From: DATARR01 sp034666985 | Lineage (GTDB): Bacteria; Acidobacteriota; Thermoanaerobaculia; Multivoradales; UBA5704 | Reading direction: 5' to 3' | Length of the DNA: 64,000 nucleotides | Assembly (NCBI GenBank): GCA_034666985.1 | Contig: JAXDKS010000016.1 | Location: forward strand, 50,574-114,573 | Shown here: one piece after another, positions 1 to 9,383 of the stretch | How positions within the stretch are numbered: the first letter of the stretch is position 1 | How the letters are laid out: every line of letters starts with the position of its first letter | Notes under the pieces: model-generated | What the model saw: only the letters and a program-made list of their open reading frames with translations | Told to the model about the DNA's origin: nothing | Databases searched by the model: none | Program-made: the position numbers and the translations under genes

Positions 1-498
1 CACAACGGCACGCTCACCGGCATGAGCTCCGGCCGGGGGCACGGCGCCACCTTCACGGTCACCCTGGCCACCGTGGCCCCACCCCGTCCGGAGGAGATCG
101 TCGCCGCGGCCGGCATCGGAGCCGCGCGAAGCCTGCGCCTCCTCCTGGTGGAGGATCACGAGCCCACCCTGGAGGTGATGGCCGCGCTCCTGGAGATGGC
201 GGGCCACGACGTGAACACCGCTCCGGACCTGCGCTCCGCCCGGGCGCTGGCGGCGAGCCACGAGTTCGATCTGGTGGTGAGCGATCTCGGCCTGCCGGAC
301 GGCACCGGCTTCGACCTCATGCGCGAGCTGCGCGACCTCTACGGCCTCAAGGGGATCGCCGTCAGCGGCTACGGCATGGAGGAGGATCTGCGCCGCAGCC
401 GCGAAGCCGGTTTCCTGGAGCACCTCGTCAAGCCGGTGGACGTTGAGAAGCTCAAGGCGGCTCTGGCGCGGGCGGTGCCGTCCGCAGGAACGGCTTGA
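1..498 (+). CDS. Hybrid sensor histidine kinase, C-terminal part (partial)
   Basis: The frame is open from the first base, so the gene begins upstream of the window. The first residues, ending in GRGHGATFTVTL, look like the G2 box and last strand of a kinase ATPase domain. They are followed by a complete CheY-like receiver: an acidic patch in LLLVEDHEPT, the phospho-acceptor Asp in LVVSDLGLPDGTG, and the conserved Lys in LVKPVD near the end. The expected role is intramolecular or partner phosphotransfer at the membrane; the sensor domain is not visible. A lone response regulator is unlikely because the kinase tail is in the same frame. Confidence 0.85.
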   Translation, partial: HNGTLTGMSSGRGHGATFTVTLATVAPPRPEEIVAAAGIGAARSLRLLLVEDHEPTLEVMAALLEMAGHDVNTAPDLRSARALAASHEFDLVVSDLGLPDGTGFDLMRELRDLYGLKGIAVSGYGMEEDLRRSREAGFLEHLVKPVDVEKLKAALARAVPSAGTA

Positions 499-516
499 TT
501 CAGGGGTTCCACGATC

Positions 517-1518
517 ATGACGAAACGATCTCTCGCCGCTCTCTGTCTCGCCGCCGTCCTCGCCGCGCCGCTCCGGGCTCTGCCGGCGCAGGCTCCCGCT
601 CCAGCCGGATCGTACGAGCCCGGCCCGGGTTCCTATGCCGTTGCCACGGTTTCCTATGACTGGACGGACTCCGCTCGCGACCGCAAAGTGCCGGTGAAGA
701 TCTATTACCCTGAGAAGGGGCAGGGTCCTTTCCCGGTGATCTTCTTCTCTCATGGCCTCGGCGGCTCGCGAGAGGGATACGAGTACCTCGGCCGTTATTG
801 GGCGAGCCACGGCTACGTCTCGGTCCACGTCCAGCATCTGGGGAGCGACGATGGGATCTGGTGGGGGAGCGGACAGCCGAGGCAGGCCATGATCCGGGCT
901 GTCGCGGATCCCCGCAACGCCCTGAATCGTTCCAGGGACGTGAGCTTCGCGCTCGATCGCCTGGAGGCCATGAACCGCGACGTCTCGCCGCTGCGCGGCC
1001 GCCTCGATCTGCACTCCGTCGGTATGGCGGGCCACTCCTTCGGCGCCTGGACGACGCTCGCCGTAGCCGGCCAGAGGTTCGGATTGCGGCAGGAGACCTC
1101 GCTGGCCGACCCGCGCGTCAAGGCCGCTGTGGAGATGAGCGCGCCCATCCGCACGAAGAGCGATCTCGACCGAGCCTTCGCGAAGATCGGGATTCCCATC
1201 CTCCACATGACGGGGACCCTGGACGAAAGCCCGATCGGAGACACCACGGCCGCGGAACGCCGCATCCCCTTCGATCGCATCCAGGCTCCCGGCCAGTACC
1301 TCGTCACCTTCCAGGGAGGCGACCACATGATCTTCGCCGGCCGCCGGCTACGGGCTGGTGAGGGAGAGAAGGACGCGCGATTCCAGGACCTGATCCTGCG
1401 GGGCACCACAGCCTTCTGGGATGCCTATCTGAAGGGCGACGCTACGGCGAAGTCCTGGCTCTCGCGGGGTGGTTATGCGGGGGCGCTTGGGGCGGAGGGA
1501 AGGCTGGAGGTGAAGTAG
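517..1518 (+). CDS. Secreted alpha/beta hydrolase (PAF-acetylhydrolase/dienelactone hydrolase-like)
   Basis: 333 residues starting at ATG, with a Sec signal peptide (about residues 1-26, ending LPAQA). The alpha/beta-hydrolase fold is shown by the oxyanion-hole segment FFSHGLGGSREGY (about 76-88), the nucleophile elbow GHSFGAW with Ser174, and a late His in QGGDHMIF as the probable catalytic base. An Asp in TLDESP may complete the triad. It is probably a periplasmic or secreted esterase or lipase; the substrate cannot be told. It lies 18 bp after the preceding kinase gene and is followed by a large inverted repeat that could end transcription from both sides. Confidence 0.85.
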   Translation: MTKRSLAALCLAAVLAAPLRALPAQAPAPAGSYEPGPGSYAVATVSYDWTDSARDRKVPVKIYYPEKGQGPFPVIFFSHGLGGSREGYEYLGRYWASHGYVSVHVQHLGSDDGIWWGSGQPRQAMIRAVADPRNALNRSRDVSFALDRLEAMNRDVSPLRGRLDLHSVGMAGHSFGAWTTLAVAGQRFGLRQETSLADPRVKAAVEMSAPIRTKSDLDRAFAKIGIPILHMTGTLDESPIGDTTAAERRIPFDRIQAPGQYLVTFQGGDHMIFAGRRLRAGEGEKDARFQDLILRGTTAFWDAYLKGDATAKSWLSRGGYAGALGAEGRLEVK

Positions 1519-1540
1519 ATCGGTTCGACAGAGCACGGAC

Positions 1541-1656
1541 TTACAAGGACATAAAGGACAGCAAGGACTGCAAGGATAAAGGACGGCAAATATCCTCGAA
1601 GAGGTTTCTCTTCCTTTTGTCCTTGCAGTCCTTGCAGTCCTTTATGTCCCTTTTAG
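1541..1656. repeat. GGAC-periodic inverted repeat, copy 1
   Basis: The left arm is a run of AAGGAC words spaced about 9 bp (CATAAAGGAC, AGCAAGGAC, TGCAAGGA), and the right arm carries the same words on the other strand (GTCCTTGCAGTCC). The arms of roughly 37 bp pair almost perfectly around a central segment of about 28 bp. It lies between two convergent genes (hydrolase rightward, NtrX-like gene leftward), where a strong hairpin could act as a two-way terminator. Related copies occur near 10.6, 32.2, 36.3, 45.7, 48.6 and 55.9 kb. Confidence 0.8.
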
Positions 1657-1660
1657 CTTT

Positions 1661-3063
<1,403 letters not shown>

Positions 3064-3067
<4 letters not shown>

Positions 3068-4302
3068 GCCGCCACGTCCTCGCGCTGCCGGGGGACCATG
3101 AGCCGGAAGGTGGTGCCGGCGCCGGAGCTCGCCAGCACCTCGAGGTCGCCGCCGTGATCGAGCAGGATCTTCTTCGAGATGGCGAGCCCGAGCCCCATGC
3201 CTTCGCCCACCCGGCGGGTGGTGACGTAGGGCTCGAAGACCCGCGGCCGGATCTCCGGCGGGATGCCCGGGCCGTTGTCGGACACGTCGAGGACGATGCC
3301 GCCCGAGGCCTCGCCGGGCCGCAGGGTCACCGCGCCAGCCTCCTCACCGGTCGCCTCGCCGGCCGCGCGGAGGGCCAGCGAGCTGTTGTCGCAGAGATTC
3401 ACCAGCACCTGGCGGAGCATGTCGCGATCGAGCGCCGCGGGCAAGGGCCTCCCCGGCGGCTCGTAGCGCAGCGTCAGGTTGGGCCAGGCCGCGGCGAAGG
3501 TGGCCACGAACTCCTCCACCACCGGCCCGAGGTCGTGCACCGCCTGCCGCGGCTGGGGAAGGCGGGCGAAGGAGGTGAACTGCTGGGTGAACTTGCCCAG
3601 CCGCTCCAACTCCTCGCCCACGCTCAGGGCCGCCTGCCGCGCCTCCTCGCTCCCCTCGCCCCCCTCAGTCACCAGGAGCTGTTGCAGACGGGAGAGCTCC
3701 AGACGCGCGGCGGTCAGCGGCGTGCGCATCTCGTGGGCGTGGCGGCGGGCCGTCTCCTGCCAGACGGAGAGGTTCTTGAGATAGGCCAGGCGCTTGCGGT
3801 CCCGCGCCATGGCTCGCGAGGTCTCCTCGATCATGCCGGCGATGCGCCCCACGGTGTCGCGATTGCGGTCGTCGATCTGGAGGTCCTCCTCGCCGGCCGA
3901 GAGGGCCACGAGAGCGAGGCGGAGCCGCTCCAGGCGGGCATCGAGCCGGCCCTGGCGCAGCAGATGCGCGCCACCGGCCAACGCGAGAACGCCCCCGACC
4001 GCCGCCAGGACGATCAGCTCCCAGCGCCGGGTGATGCTCTGCCGGTTGTGCTCCAGGATGCGCAGATGATTGAGCAGCGTCTGGGTGGCTTCGAAGCGGG
4101 CCCGGTAGTCGTCCCGATCCTGCGGATCGAGGCGGGCGAGCTTCTTCTGATCGTCCAGGGACCGCTCCAAAGTGGCGGTGATCTCCGGCTGCACGCCCAG
4201 GCGGAACCAGGCGGCCGAGATCTGCCGTTCGAAGAGCCAGAGCACCGCGGCGGCGGCGAGCAGCAGGCCACAGACGGTGACGGCGGCGGAGCGCAGGTTC
4301 AT
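3064..4302 (-). CDS. Membrane sensor histidine kinase (NtrY-like)
   Basis: 412 residues from the ATG at 4302; a longer upstream frame is out of register with real coding and is ignored. Two membrane segments (about 6-24 and 95-113) bracket a short periplasmic sensor. A HAMP-like linker follows, then the H-box RRHAHEMRTPLT with His190, the N-box NLCDNSS, DNGPGIP (G1) and GEGMGLGLAI (G2). The stop of the upstream DUF4390 gene overlaps this start (ATGA), and this gene's end overlaps the regulator start, so the three are translationally coupled. It probably phosphorylates the NtrX-like protein. Confidence 0.92.
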
Positions 4303-4976
4303 CGTTTTTTCTCCGTTCTCCCTCCGTTTGGGCCCCCGGCGATCACAACATTCCACTGGAGCTCCAGGAGCGGCGCCCGGCCGATGGAGGTCGCCATCAA
4401 CAGATTGAGCACCTGGCTGAACGACTCGGGCTGGTCCTCGACGGCGTCGGATACGGCCCCGGCGCTGCCCGTCTTCTCCGCTGACAGCGATTGGGAGAAC
4501 CAGCGCTGGGCGTCGAGCTGCTCGGCCTGGGAGAAGGGGATGACCGAGAGGCGCACCTCGACGCTGCGCACCGTGGCCGCGGCCGGCGGGCGCAGGGTCA
4601 CCAGGCGCGCCTCCCGCCACCACTCGCCGAGGCGCTCGAACGAGGGGAGAGTGGTGCGCACGGCCCGCCCGGTGGCGTCGATCCGCGTCACGATGTAGAC
4701 CTCGTCCCACAGCTCGTAGCGCACGTCCACCCGGGCCCCGCCCTTCGCCCGGCCGGCATCGCCCTGCGTCTTGACCTCGAAGAGGAAGCTGGTGGTGAGG
4801 CCGGTGCCGAGCTGCTTTTTGACCTCCTCCTCCGTCAGGATGGGAGGCAGATGGGTGAGCACCAGCCCCTCGCGGGCCATTTCCACGACCGGTGGCACGG
4901 CCGGCGGCACGACAGCTCCCAGCCGGCCGGCCAGCATCGACAGCAACAGCGCCCACAGCGTGGCGCCCCGCCTCAC
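4299..4976 (-). CDS. DUF4390 family exported protein
   Basis: 225 residues starting at a GTG that overlaps the stop of the preceding BamA-like gene (GTGA). It opens with a signal peptide (about residues 1-22). The mature part has the DUF4390 pattern: ILTEEEVKKQLGTGLTTSF, then VDVRYELWDEVYIVT, and a C-terminal RAPLLELQWNV. DUF4390 genes commonly precede ntrYX in proteobacteria, and here the order is the same. The function is unknown; a periplasmic or envelope role tied to the two-component system is the contextual guess. Confidence 0.8.
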   Translation of the reverse strand: MRRGATLWALLLSMLAGRLGAVVPPAVPPVVEMAREGLVLTHLPPILTEEEVKKQLGTGLTTSFLFEVKTQGDAGRAKGGARVDVRYELWDEVYIVTRIDATGRAVRTTLPSFERLGEWWREARLVTLRPPAAATVRSVEVRLSVIPFSQAEQLDAQRWFSQSLSAEKTGSAGAVSDAVEDQPESFSQVLNLLMATSIGRAPLLELQWNVVIAGGPNGGRTEKKR

Positions 4977-6325
4977 GGCACGATCTCTCCGAGATCCAGA
5001 TAGGTGAGGGTGGCCCGCACCCGTCCCCAGGCGTTGCGGAAGACGAGGCCGGTGTGGGCCGAGAAGCGCTTGAGCGGGCTGGGGCCGAAGTCGGGCGAGG
5101 TCTTCTCGACGCCGATCTCGGCGCCGGTCTCCAGGCGCACGTCCACGAAGTTGCCCCTGGAGCGCGACCGCCGCAGCGTCACCGAGTGCTGGACTCCCAC
5201 CGAGACGCCGTAGGAGTCGACGCTCGCCGTGCGCACCGTGCGGTCCCGCAGCCGCAGGTTCTCCAGGCGCGACGGTCCGCCGAAGACCTTGCCCATCAGC
5301 GAGACGGTCTGCTTCGGCGAGAGGGAGAGGTGCCAGATGCCGGAGAGGGCGGCCACCACCTGGTCCGAGTGGAACGGGGGCACCCGCTGGAGATCGAACG
5401 GGGGAGCGGACGTGAACTCGAGCAGATCGCTGCTGTCGAAGCGGGCGGTCTCGATCCCGGCCGAGAGACTGATGCCGCGCGTGGGCAGGAACGGATCGTC
5501 GCTGGTGTCGTACACCCACTTCGCCTCGGCCCGCCGATAGGCCAGCTCACCCGTGGAAGAGAAGGCTTGACGCACCTGGTCCGGCGAGTCCACCAGCACG
5601 CCGCGATGGCTCCCGGCCTGGCCGCGCCGGTCGCTCAGAGAGATCTGGAGGGACTGCCGGCCGCCCAGAGGGACGGACATCCCCAGCGACACCTTGCGCG
5701 AAGACTCGAAGGACCAGGACGAGAACGTTGGATCGAGGGCGAGGGGGAGCACCTCGGTGACGCAGCAGAGCTCGCGCGAGATCCCGGCGCTGGCCAGGAT
5801 GCCGAGATGGAAGAGGTCGTACTGCGTGAAGCCTGCCTGCAGACCGTCGCGAGAATCGAAGGCGCCGAACAGCACGCCCGAGCGGCCCACGAACATCCGG
5901 GCCCCCGCCACGCCGCCGATCGCCGCGCTGGAGCGATCGCCCTGAAACGTCTCGTCCTCCAGGTCCAGGGGCTGATCGAAGCGGTAGGCGCGTATCCAGT
6001 GGTCGAAGAAGAACCACGGGGCCGGCTGCACCTGGATCACCAGCCCGTAGGCCCCGCGCCGGCTCCCCTTGCGCAGGGCGAAGCTGGCGTCGAGCACGAA
6101 CGGCAACCGGTGCACCCGGTAGACGGCCTCCCGGAGCTGCTCCTCCGAGTACGACTCCCCCTCGCGCAGCAGCGCCTCGGCGCGGATGATGTTGACCGCC
6201 GCCTCCTTCGGACCCTCGACGGTGATCGTCTCGATGAGGAAGCGGGCGGTGTCCGGCGGAGCCTCCTCCGTCTGAGCGGTGGCCGGAAGCGCGGCCAGGA
6301 ACAGCAGGACGAGGCCGCGGGCCAT
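4973..6325 (-). CDS. BamA/TamA-like outer membrane beta-barrel protein
   Basis: 450 residues from ATG at 6325; a GTG four codons earlier, at 6337, is an alternative. The signal peptide (ARGLVLLFLAALPATAQT) is followed by one POTRA-like domain (about 28-110; FLIETITVEGPKEAAV and a VYRVHRLPFV segment), then a series of alternating strands typical of an outer-membrane barrel to the end. It is shorter than BamA (about 800 residues, five POTRA domains), closer to single-POTRA Omp85 relatives. It is the first gene of the leftward four-gene operon that ends with the NtrX-like regulator. Confidence 0.75.
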   Translation of the reverse strand: MARGLVLLFLAALPATAQTEEAPPDTARFLIETITVEGPKEAAVNIIRAEALLREGESYSEEQLREAVYRVHRLPFVLDASFALRKGSRRGAYGLVIQVQPAPWFFFDHWIRAYRFDQPLDLEDETFQGDRSSAAIGGVAGARMFVGRSGVLFGAFDSRDGLQAGFTQYDLFHLGILASAGISRELCCVTEVLPLALDPTFSSWSFESSRKVSLGMSVPLGGRQSLQISLSDRRGQAGSHRGVLVDSPDQVRQAFSSTGELAYRRAEAKWVYDTSDDPFLPTRGISLSAGIETARFDSSDLLEFTSAPPFDLQRVPPFHSDQVVAALSGIWHLSLSPKQTVSLMGKVFGGPSRLENLRLRDRTVRTASVDSYGVSVGVQHSVTLRRSRSRGNFVDVRLETGAEIGVEKTSPDFGPSPLKRFSAHTGLVFRNAWGRVRATLTYLDLGEIVP

Positions 6326-6683
6326 GCAAGTCTTCACAGGGGAAATCCTCCAACGACGGGCACGGCCGTCATGGCACGTGGCTTCTCTGGGGATGGCCAT
6401 GGCAAAGCGGATGCCGGCTCGGCGGGAGACGGGACCTGTGGGCGAAAGTTGCTGAAAGCACAGAGCTTCCAGGATTTCCAGGAGAAGGCCGGGGCGCATC
6501 GTGAGGCTCTTCGCGGACGCTCGCGCGTACGGAGGAGCATACACCTGTCGGATGGGAGGGGGAGGGGGGCCAAGCTCGGATCGGTCTGATCGGCCTTCGG
6601 CCGGTCCCCGCCTTTCCTCTTCAGCGATATGCTCACCCTGCACTCCACCAACGGGAGATTCCCATGCCACGAAGGAAACTCAC
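6326..6683. other. Divergent intergenic region
   Basis: About 360 bp between the leftward BamA-like operon and a rightward SRPBCC-like gene. Open frames here have low-complexity, non-conserved translations and look like chance. Promoters for both directions must lie here, but I see no convincing -35/-10 pair. A G-rich run (GGGAGGGGGAGGGGGG) lies near 6553-6570. Confidence 0.5.
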
Positions 6684-7229
6684 CTGAGCCCTCTGGGAGC
6701 CACCTGGGGCGTCGAGCCCGCCGAGAGGGCGATCGACTTCCCCTGCGATCACCTCTCCGACGAATTCAACGCCGACTATTTCCGGGGCGTGACCGTCCAC
6801 GCCGCGCCCGCCACCCTCTATCGCTGGCTCTGCCAGCTCCGGGTTGCGCCGTACAGCTACGACTGGATCGACAACCGGGGCCACCGCAGCCCCCGGCATC
6901 TCATCCCCGGTCTGGAGAACCTGGAGATCGGCCAGACCATGATGACCATCTTCGATCTGACCGATTTCGAGAAGGACCGCCATCTCACCTGCCGCATCAA
7001 GGCGCGGTCCTCGGCCAACCGCCTGTTCGGCGACGTCGTGGTCAGTTATCTGATCGTTCCAAAGGCGGGTCGGGAGTGCCGCCTCCTGGCCAAGCTGCGC
7101 GTCGGCTATCCCCGGGGACTCAGGGGTGCGCTGATGCGCCTCGTGCTGCCGCCGGGGGATCTGGTGATGATGCGGCGGCAGTTGCTCAATCTGAAGGGAC
7201 TGGCAGAGTCGTCTCCGCCGCCCTCCTGA
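6684..7229 (+). CDS. SRPBCC/polyketide-cyclase-like protein (start uncertain)
   Basis: The conserved part begins at about base 6705 (WGVEPAERA) and reads as an SRPBCC-type fold: HAAPATLYRWLCQLRVAPYSYDW, a GLENLEIGQTMM strand, HLTCRIKARS and a C-terminal helix. No ATG, GTG or TTG lies in frame just upstream. A CTG at 6684 follows a GAAGGAA that could bind the ribosome; an ATG at 6552 would add a non-protein-like leader. The family binds small hydrophobic ligands in a helix-grip pocket, but the ligand is unknown. It is monocistronic and close to nothing informative. Confidence 0.65.
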   Translation: MSPLGATWGVEPAERAIDFPCDHLSDEFNADYFRGVTVHAAPATLYRWLCQLRVAPYSYDWIDNRGHRSPRHLIPGLENLEIGQTMMTIFDLTDFEKDRHLTCRIKARSSANRLFGDVVVSYLIVPKAGRECRLLAKLRVGYPRGLRGALMRLVLPPGDLVMMRRQLLNLKGLAESSPPPS

Positions 7230-7400
7230 GCAGCCGTTCGGAGCGCGATCGCCCGGAACACGTCGAGGCGGGATAGACGCCCTGGAAGGGCGGGACTCAG
7301 GAGTCCCGTCGCTCAAGGGTCTGTTGCAAGGATCGAGACTCGATCCCGGCTCCTTTCAGAGGACTGAGTCGAGGTCACCGTCAGAGAACATCCCCGGGTG

Positions 7401-8585
7401 TCATCGCCGTCTAGCATTTCCAACGATTAGAGCTATCCAACGATCGTGCTCCTCTCTAACTGCTGACTCAACCTCATCTATCGCTGATCCAAGAAATGGT
7501 GTACCTATGATTTCTGCTGATTTAAAAAGTGCCAATGCCAGGAGAGCTCTTCGGGTTATTCCTTCTTTGAAGAATTTGTCCACCGCGGGTGTCAGCATCA
7601 GTGCGCCAAGGCCCAAGCCTGTGAGCCAAGATCCGATAGTATTCATGGATTCAATGTGTTTGCATTGTTCTTCGAATCGCTTCCAAAGAATCTCCCCGTC
7701 TGGCTGCGAACCGACACGGTCTCGCATTCTATTCATGGCGTGCCACACAAAGGCCCGAAACTCTCTCTGCAGAGCGCTGTCTCGATATTCGCTCAGAACA
7801 TCGTGAATAGTATAGTTGCCGGCGATGCGCTCTGCCAGTTCTCGCGCTAATCGGATGTCATCGCTACTCAGGCGATCTACATCAGGGATTTCCGCTGGCG
7901 CGAAGCTTGGAAATAGAGGCGACCCGGTTGAACTGGTCGCGTCGTCAAGGAGGCCATAAATTTTTTCCTGGCCTGGTGGGACGATAAGACCTCCAACTTT
8001 GAGTTCTTTTCTGGCCCATATATCGCCGGCCACTTCGTAGATGACGTCCCGAACTAAATCATCTATCGAGCGATTCGCTTCAGTAGGAGCATAGAATTTT
8101 GCCGGAAGGCCTCCCTCGGCGCGGAGGAGTGCGACTCTTTTTTTCATCCAGTCAAAGGCGTCAGGGTGACGTAGTTCGAGTTCACGACCAGTTTGAATAG
8201 CATTGTCAAGTGACGCATCATCCAGGAGTGTAGCTTTCGAGGCCATAGTTACATCGAAGTCGCCAGTCCATTGAAAGTGGGCTGCGCGTAAGGGGTCACT
8301 TTTCTCTAGTTCCATCGCTCTGTTCAGCCTCCATTCCTCGCTGAAGAAGCGGCGCCTACCTGCTGGCTTGATCCAACCTTTGGTCACGAGGCTTTGCAGG
8401 ATTTCTTTCGTAACTGGCGGCATCCCTGGAGCCGCCTCCGCTCGATCGACTTGATAAGGGCTCGGCGAGCTGATGTATATCCGATCGTAGAGAAGAAGCC
8501 AACCCTCCAGGTGCGAATAACTGAATGTTGGATGATAATTTGGGTCCAAAAAAACGCTCAGGCCAGAGTTATCATCGTTTGTCAT
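7401..8585 (-). CDS. Hypothetical protein of unknown family
   Basis: 394 residues, not recognised. The N-terminal part includes LDPNYHPTFSYSHLEGWLLLYDRIYI, and the middle is acidic, helical and soluble. Near residues 325-375 there are two hydrophobic stretches (IGSWLTGLGLGALMLTP and ALLALALFKSAEIIG) that could be weak membrane or packing helices. The base composition is clearly A/T-richer than the neighbours and the codon choice is relaxed, which suggests recent transfer. Its start overlaps the end of the Dabb gene by 4 bp (ATGA), so the two form one operon. Confidence 0.75.
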   Translation of the reverse strand: MTNDDNSGLSVFLDPNYHPTFSYSHLEGWLLLYDRIYISSPSPYQVDRAEAAPGMPPVTKEILQSLVTKGWIKPAGRRRFFSEEWRLNRAMELEKSDPLRAAHFQWTGDFDVTMASKATLLDDASLDNAIQTGRELELRHPDAFDWMKKRVALLRAEGGLPAKFYAPTEANRSIDDLVRDVIYEVAGDIWARKELKVGGLIVPPGQEKIYGLLDDATSSTGSPLFPSFAPAEIPDVDRLSSDDIRLARELAERIAGNYTIHDVLSEYRDSALQREFRAFVWHAMNRMRDRVGSQPDGEILWKRFEEQCKHIESMNTIGSWLTGLGLGALMLTPAVDKFFKEGITRRALLALALFKSAEIIGTPFLGSAIDEVESAVREEHDRWIALIVGNARRR

Positions 8586-8908
8586 GGCTGCTCCTTCGTG
8601 GAATTTTGCTTAGGGCTCTCGTCATAATTATAGTCTACTACGGCCCAGTCAGCTATCCGAGAGAGAGTATTCCTTACGCGTATATGTTCTGGATCTTCTC
8701 GAAATCTGCCTAGATCCTCCAAGCTCTCAAAGCTCGACACCTGAGCAAAGTCGTGGGATTTCTCGGAGGGAAATGCCTGGACACCTATGCTCCACTCTTT
8801 GATTTCCGGAATGTGATCCTTGAGGTTGCGAAGCTCTTCGAGTGCCGTCTCGCGTTCACTTTGGCTGACATCAGGCCAGAACTTGAAGAGGAGAACGTGA
8901 CGGATCAA
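8582..8908 (-). CDS. Dabb (stress-responsive A/B barrel) family protein
   Basis: 108 residues with the Dabb signature: MIRHVLLFKF at the start, a helix of about 20 residues, IPEIKEWSIGVQ, then SHDFAQVSSFESLEDLGRF, ending with a short charged tail. Dabb domains are dimeric ferredoxin-like folds found in stress proteins and some cyclases. It is translationally coupled to the unknown gene downstream and shares its A/T-richer composition. Function here is unknown. Confidence 0.85.
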   Translation of the reverse strand: MIRHVLLFKFWPDVSQSERETALEELRNLKDHIPEIKEWSIGVQAFPSEKSHDFAQVSSFESLEDLGRFREDPEHIRVRNTLSRIADWAVVDYNYDESPKQNSTKEQP

Positions 8909-8960
8909 TGCTGTTTACCTCACGTGCCGCTAGACGTAGCCGGTTGGCGTCTACCGCTGC

Positions 8961-9128
8961 CTACTTCCGGTTCAGATACTCCACCGCCCGTTTGATCCCG
9001 CCCAGTGTAAGGTCCTCCATGCCAAGCCCGACCTGGTCCGACTCCAGCAGAGTGCTGAGGTGGATCGCCTCTTCGCTGGTCGCGGAGCGGAACGAGGCGA
9101 CCCAGACGGAAGTGTCGACGACGATCAA
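8961..9128 (-). pseudogene. Truncated VapC (PIN) toxin fused to a copy of the VWA gene tail
   Basis: The frame begins at a TTG overlapping the antitoxin stop (TTGA). It encodes the PIN-domain start LIVVDTSVWVASFRS with the first catalytic Asp, continues about 35 residues, then switches to MEDLTLGGIKRAVEYLNRK and stops. That last part is a near-copy of the C-terminus of the VWA gene at 9384 (about 60 bp with roughly six mismatches). A normal PIN toxin is about 130 residues, so catalytic residues 2-4 are lost. It is best read as recombination that replaced the toxin body with duplicated DNA. Confidence 0.75.
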
Positions 9129-9331
9129 GAGGACCGATGCGGCCGGCGCCGAGAGGCTGGGATGTCGATTTCCAGCTTGACCTTGCCCAGCATGGATCTG
9201 AGCTCCTCGATCCGCCTTCGGCGAACCAGCTCCTGGAGCGAGAGAACGACGGTGTCGGTCTTCGACTTGGCTCCCAGCAGGCTCCTCGCCTCTTCCATCA
9301 GGGCTTCGGGGATGTCCAGGGTCGTACGCAT
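9125..9331 (-). CDS. VapB-type antitoxin
   Basis: 68 residues from the ATG at 9331. MRTTLDIPEALMEEARSLLG is the ribbon-helix-helix N-terminus typical of VapB/DUF2191 antitoxins; a middle stretch TVVLSLQELVRRRRIEELR and a basic tail follow. It appears intact, while its toxin partner immediately downstream is broken, so it is an orphan antitoxin that may still repress its promoter. Confidence 0.8.
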   Translation of the reverse strand: MRTTLDIPEALMEEARSLLGAKSKTDTVVLSLQELVRRRRIEELRSMLGKVKLEIDIPASRRRPHRSS

Positions 9332-9383
9332 ACGAACAACGCTACTTCGTAGGCTTCGGGCCGTCAAGCCGTGGAGGTACGGA

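Noticed and set aside
4303..4956. N-terminal extension of the NtrY-like kinase
   Set aside because: The upstream part of the open frame lies over the DUF4390 gene in another register and has random, Gly/Arg-rich translation.
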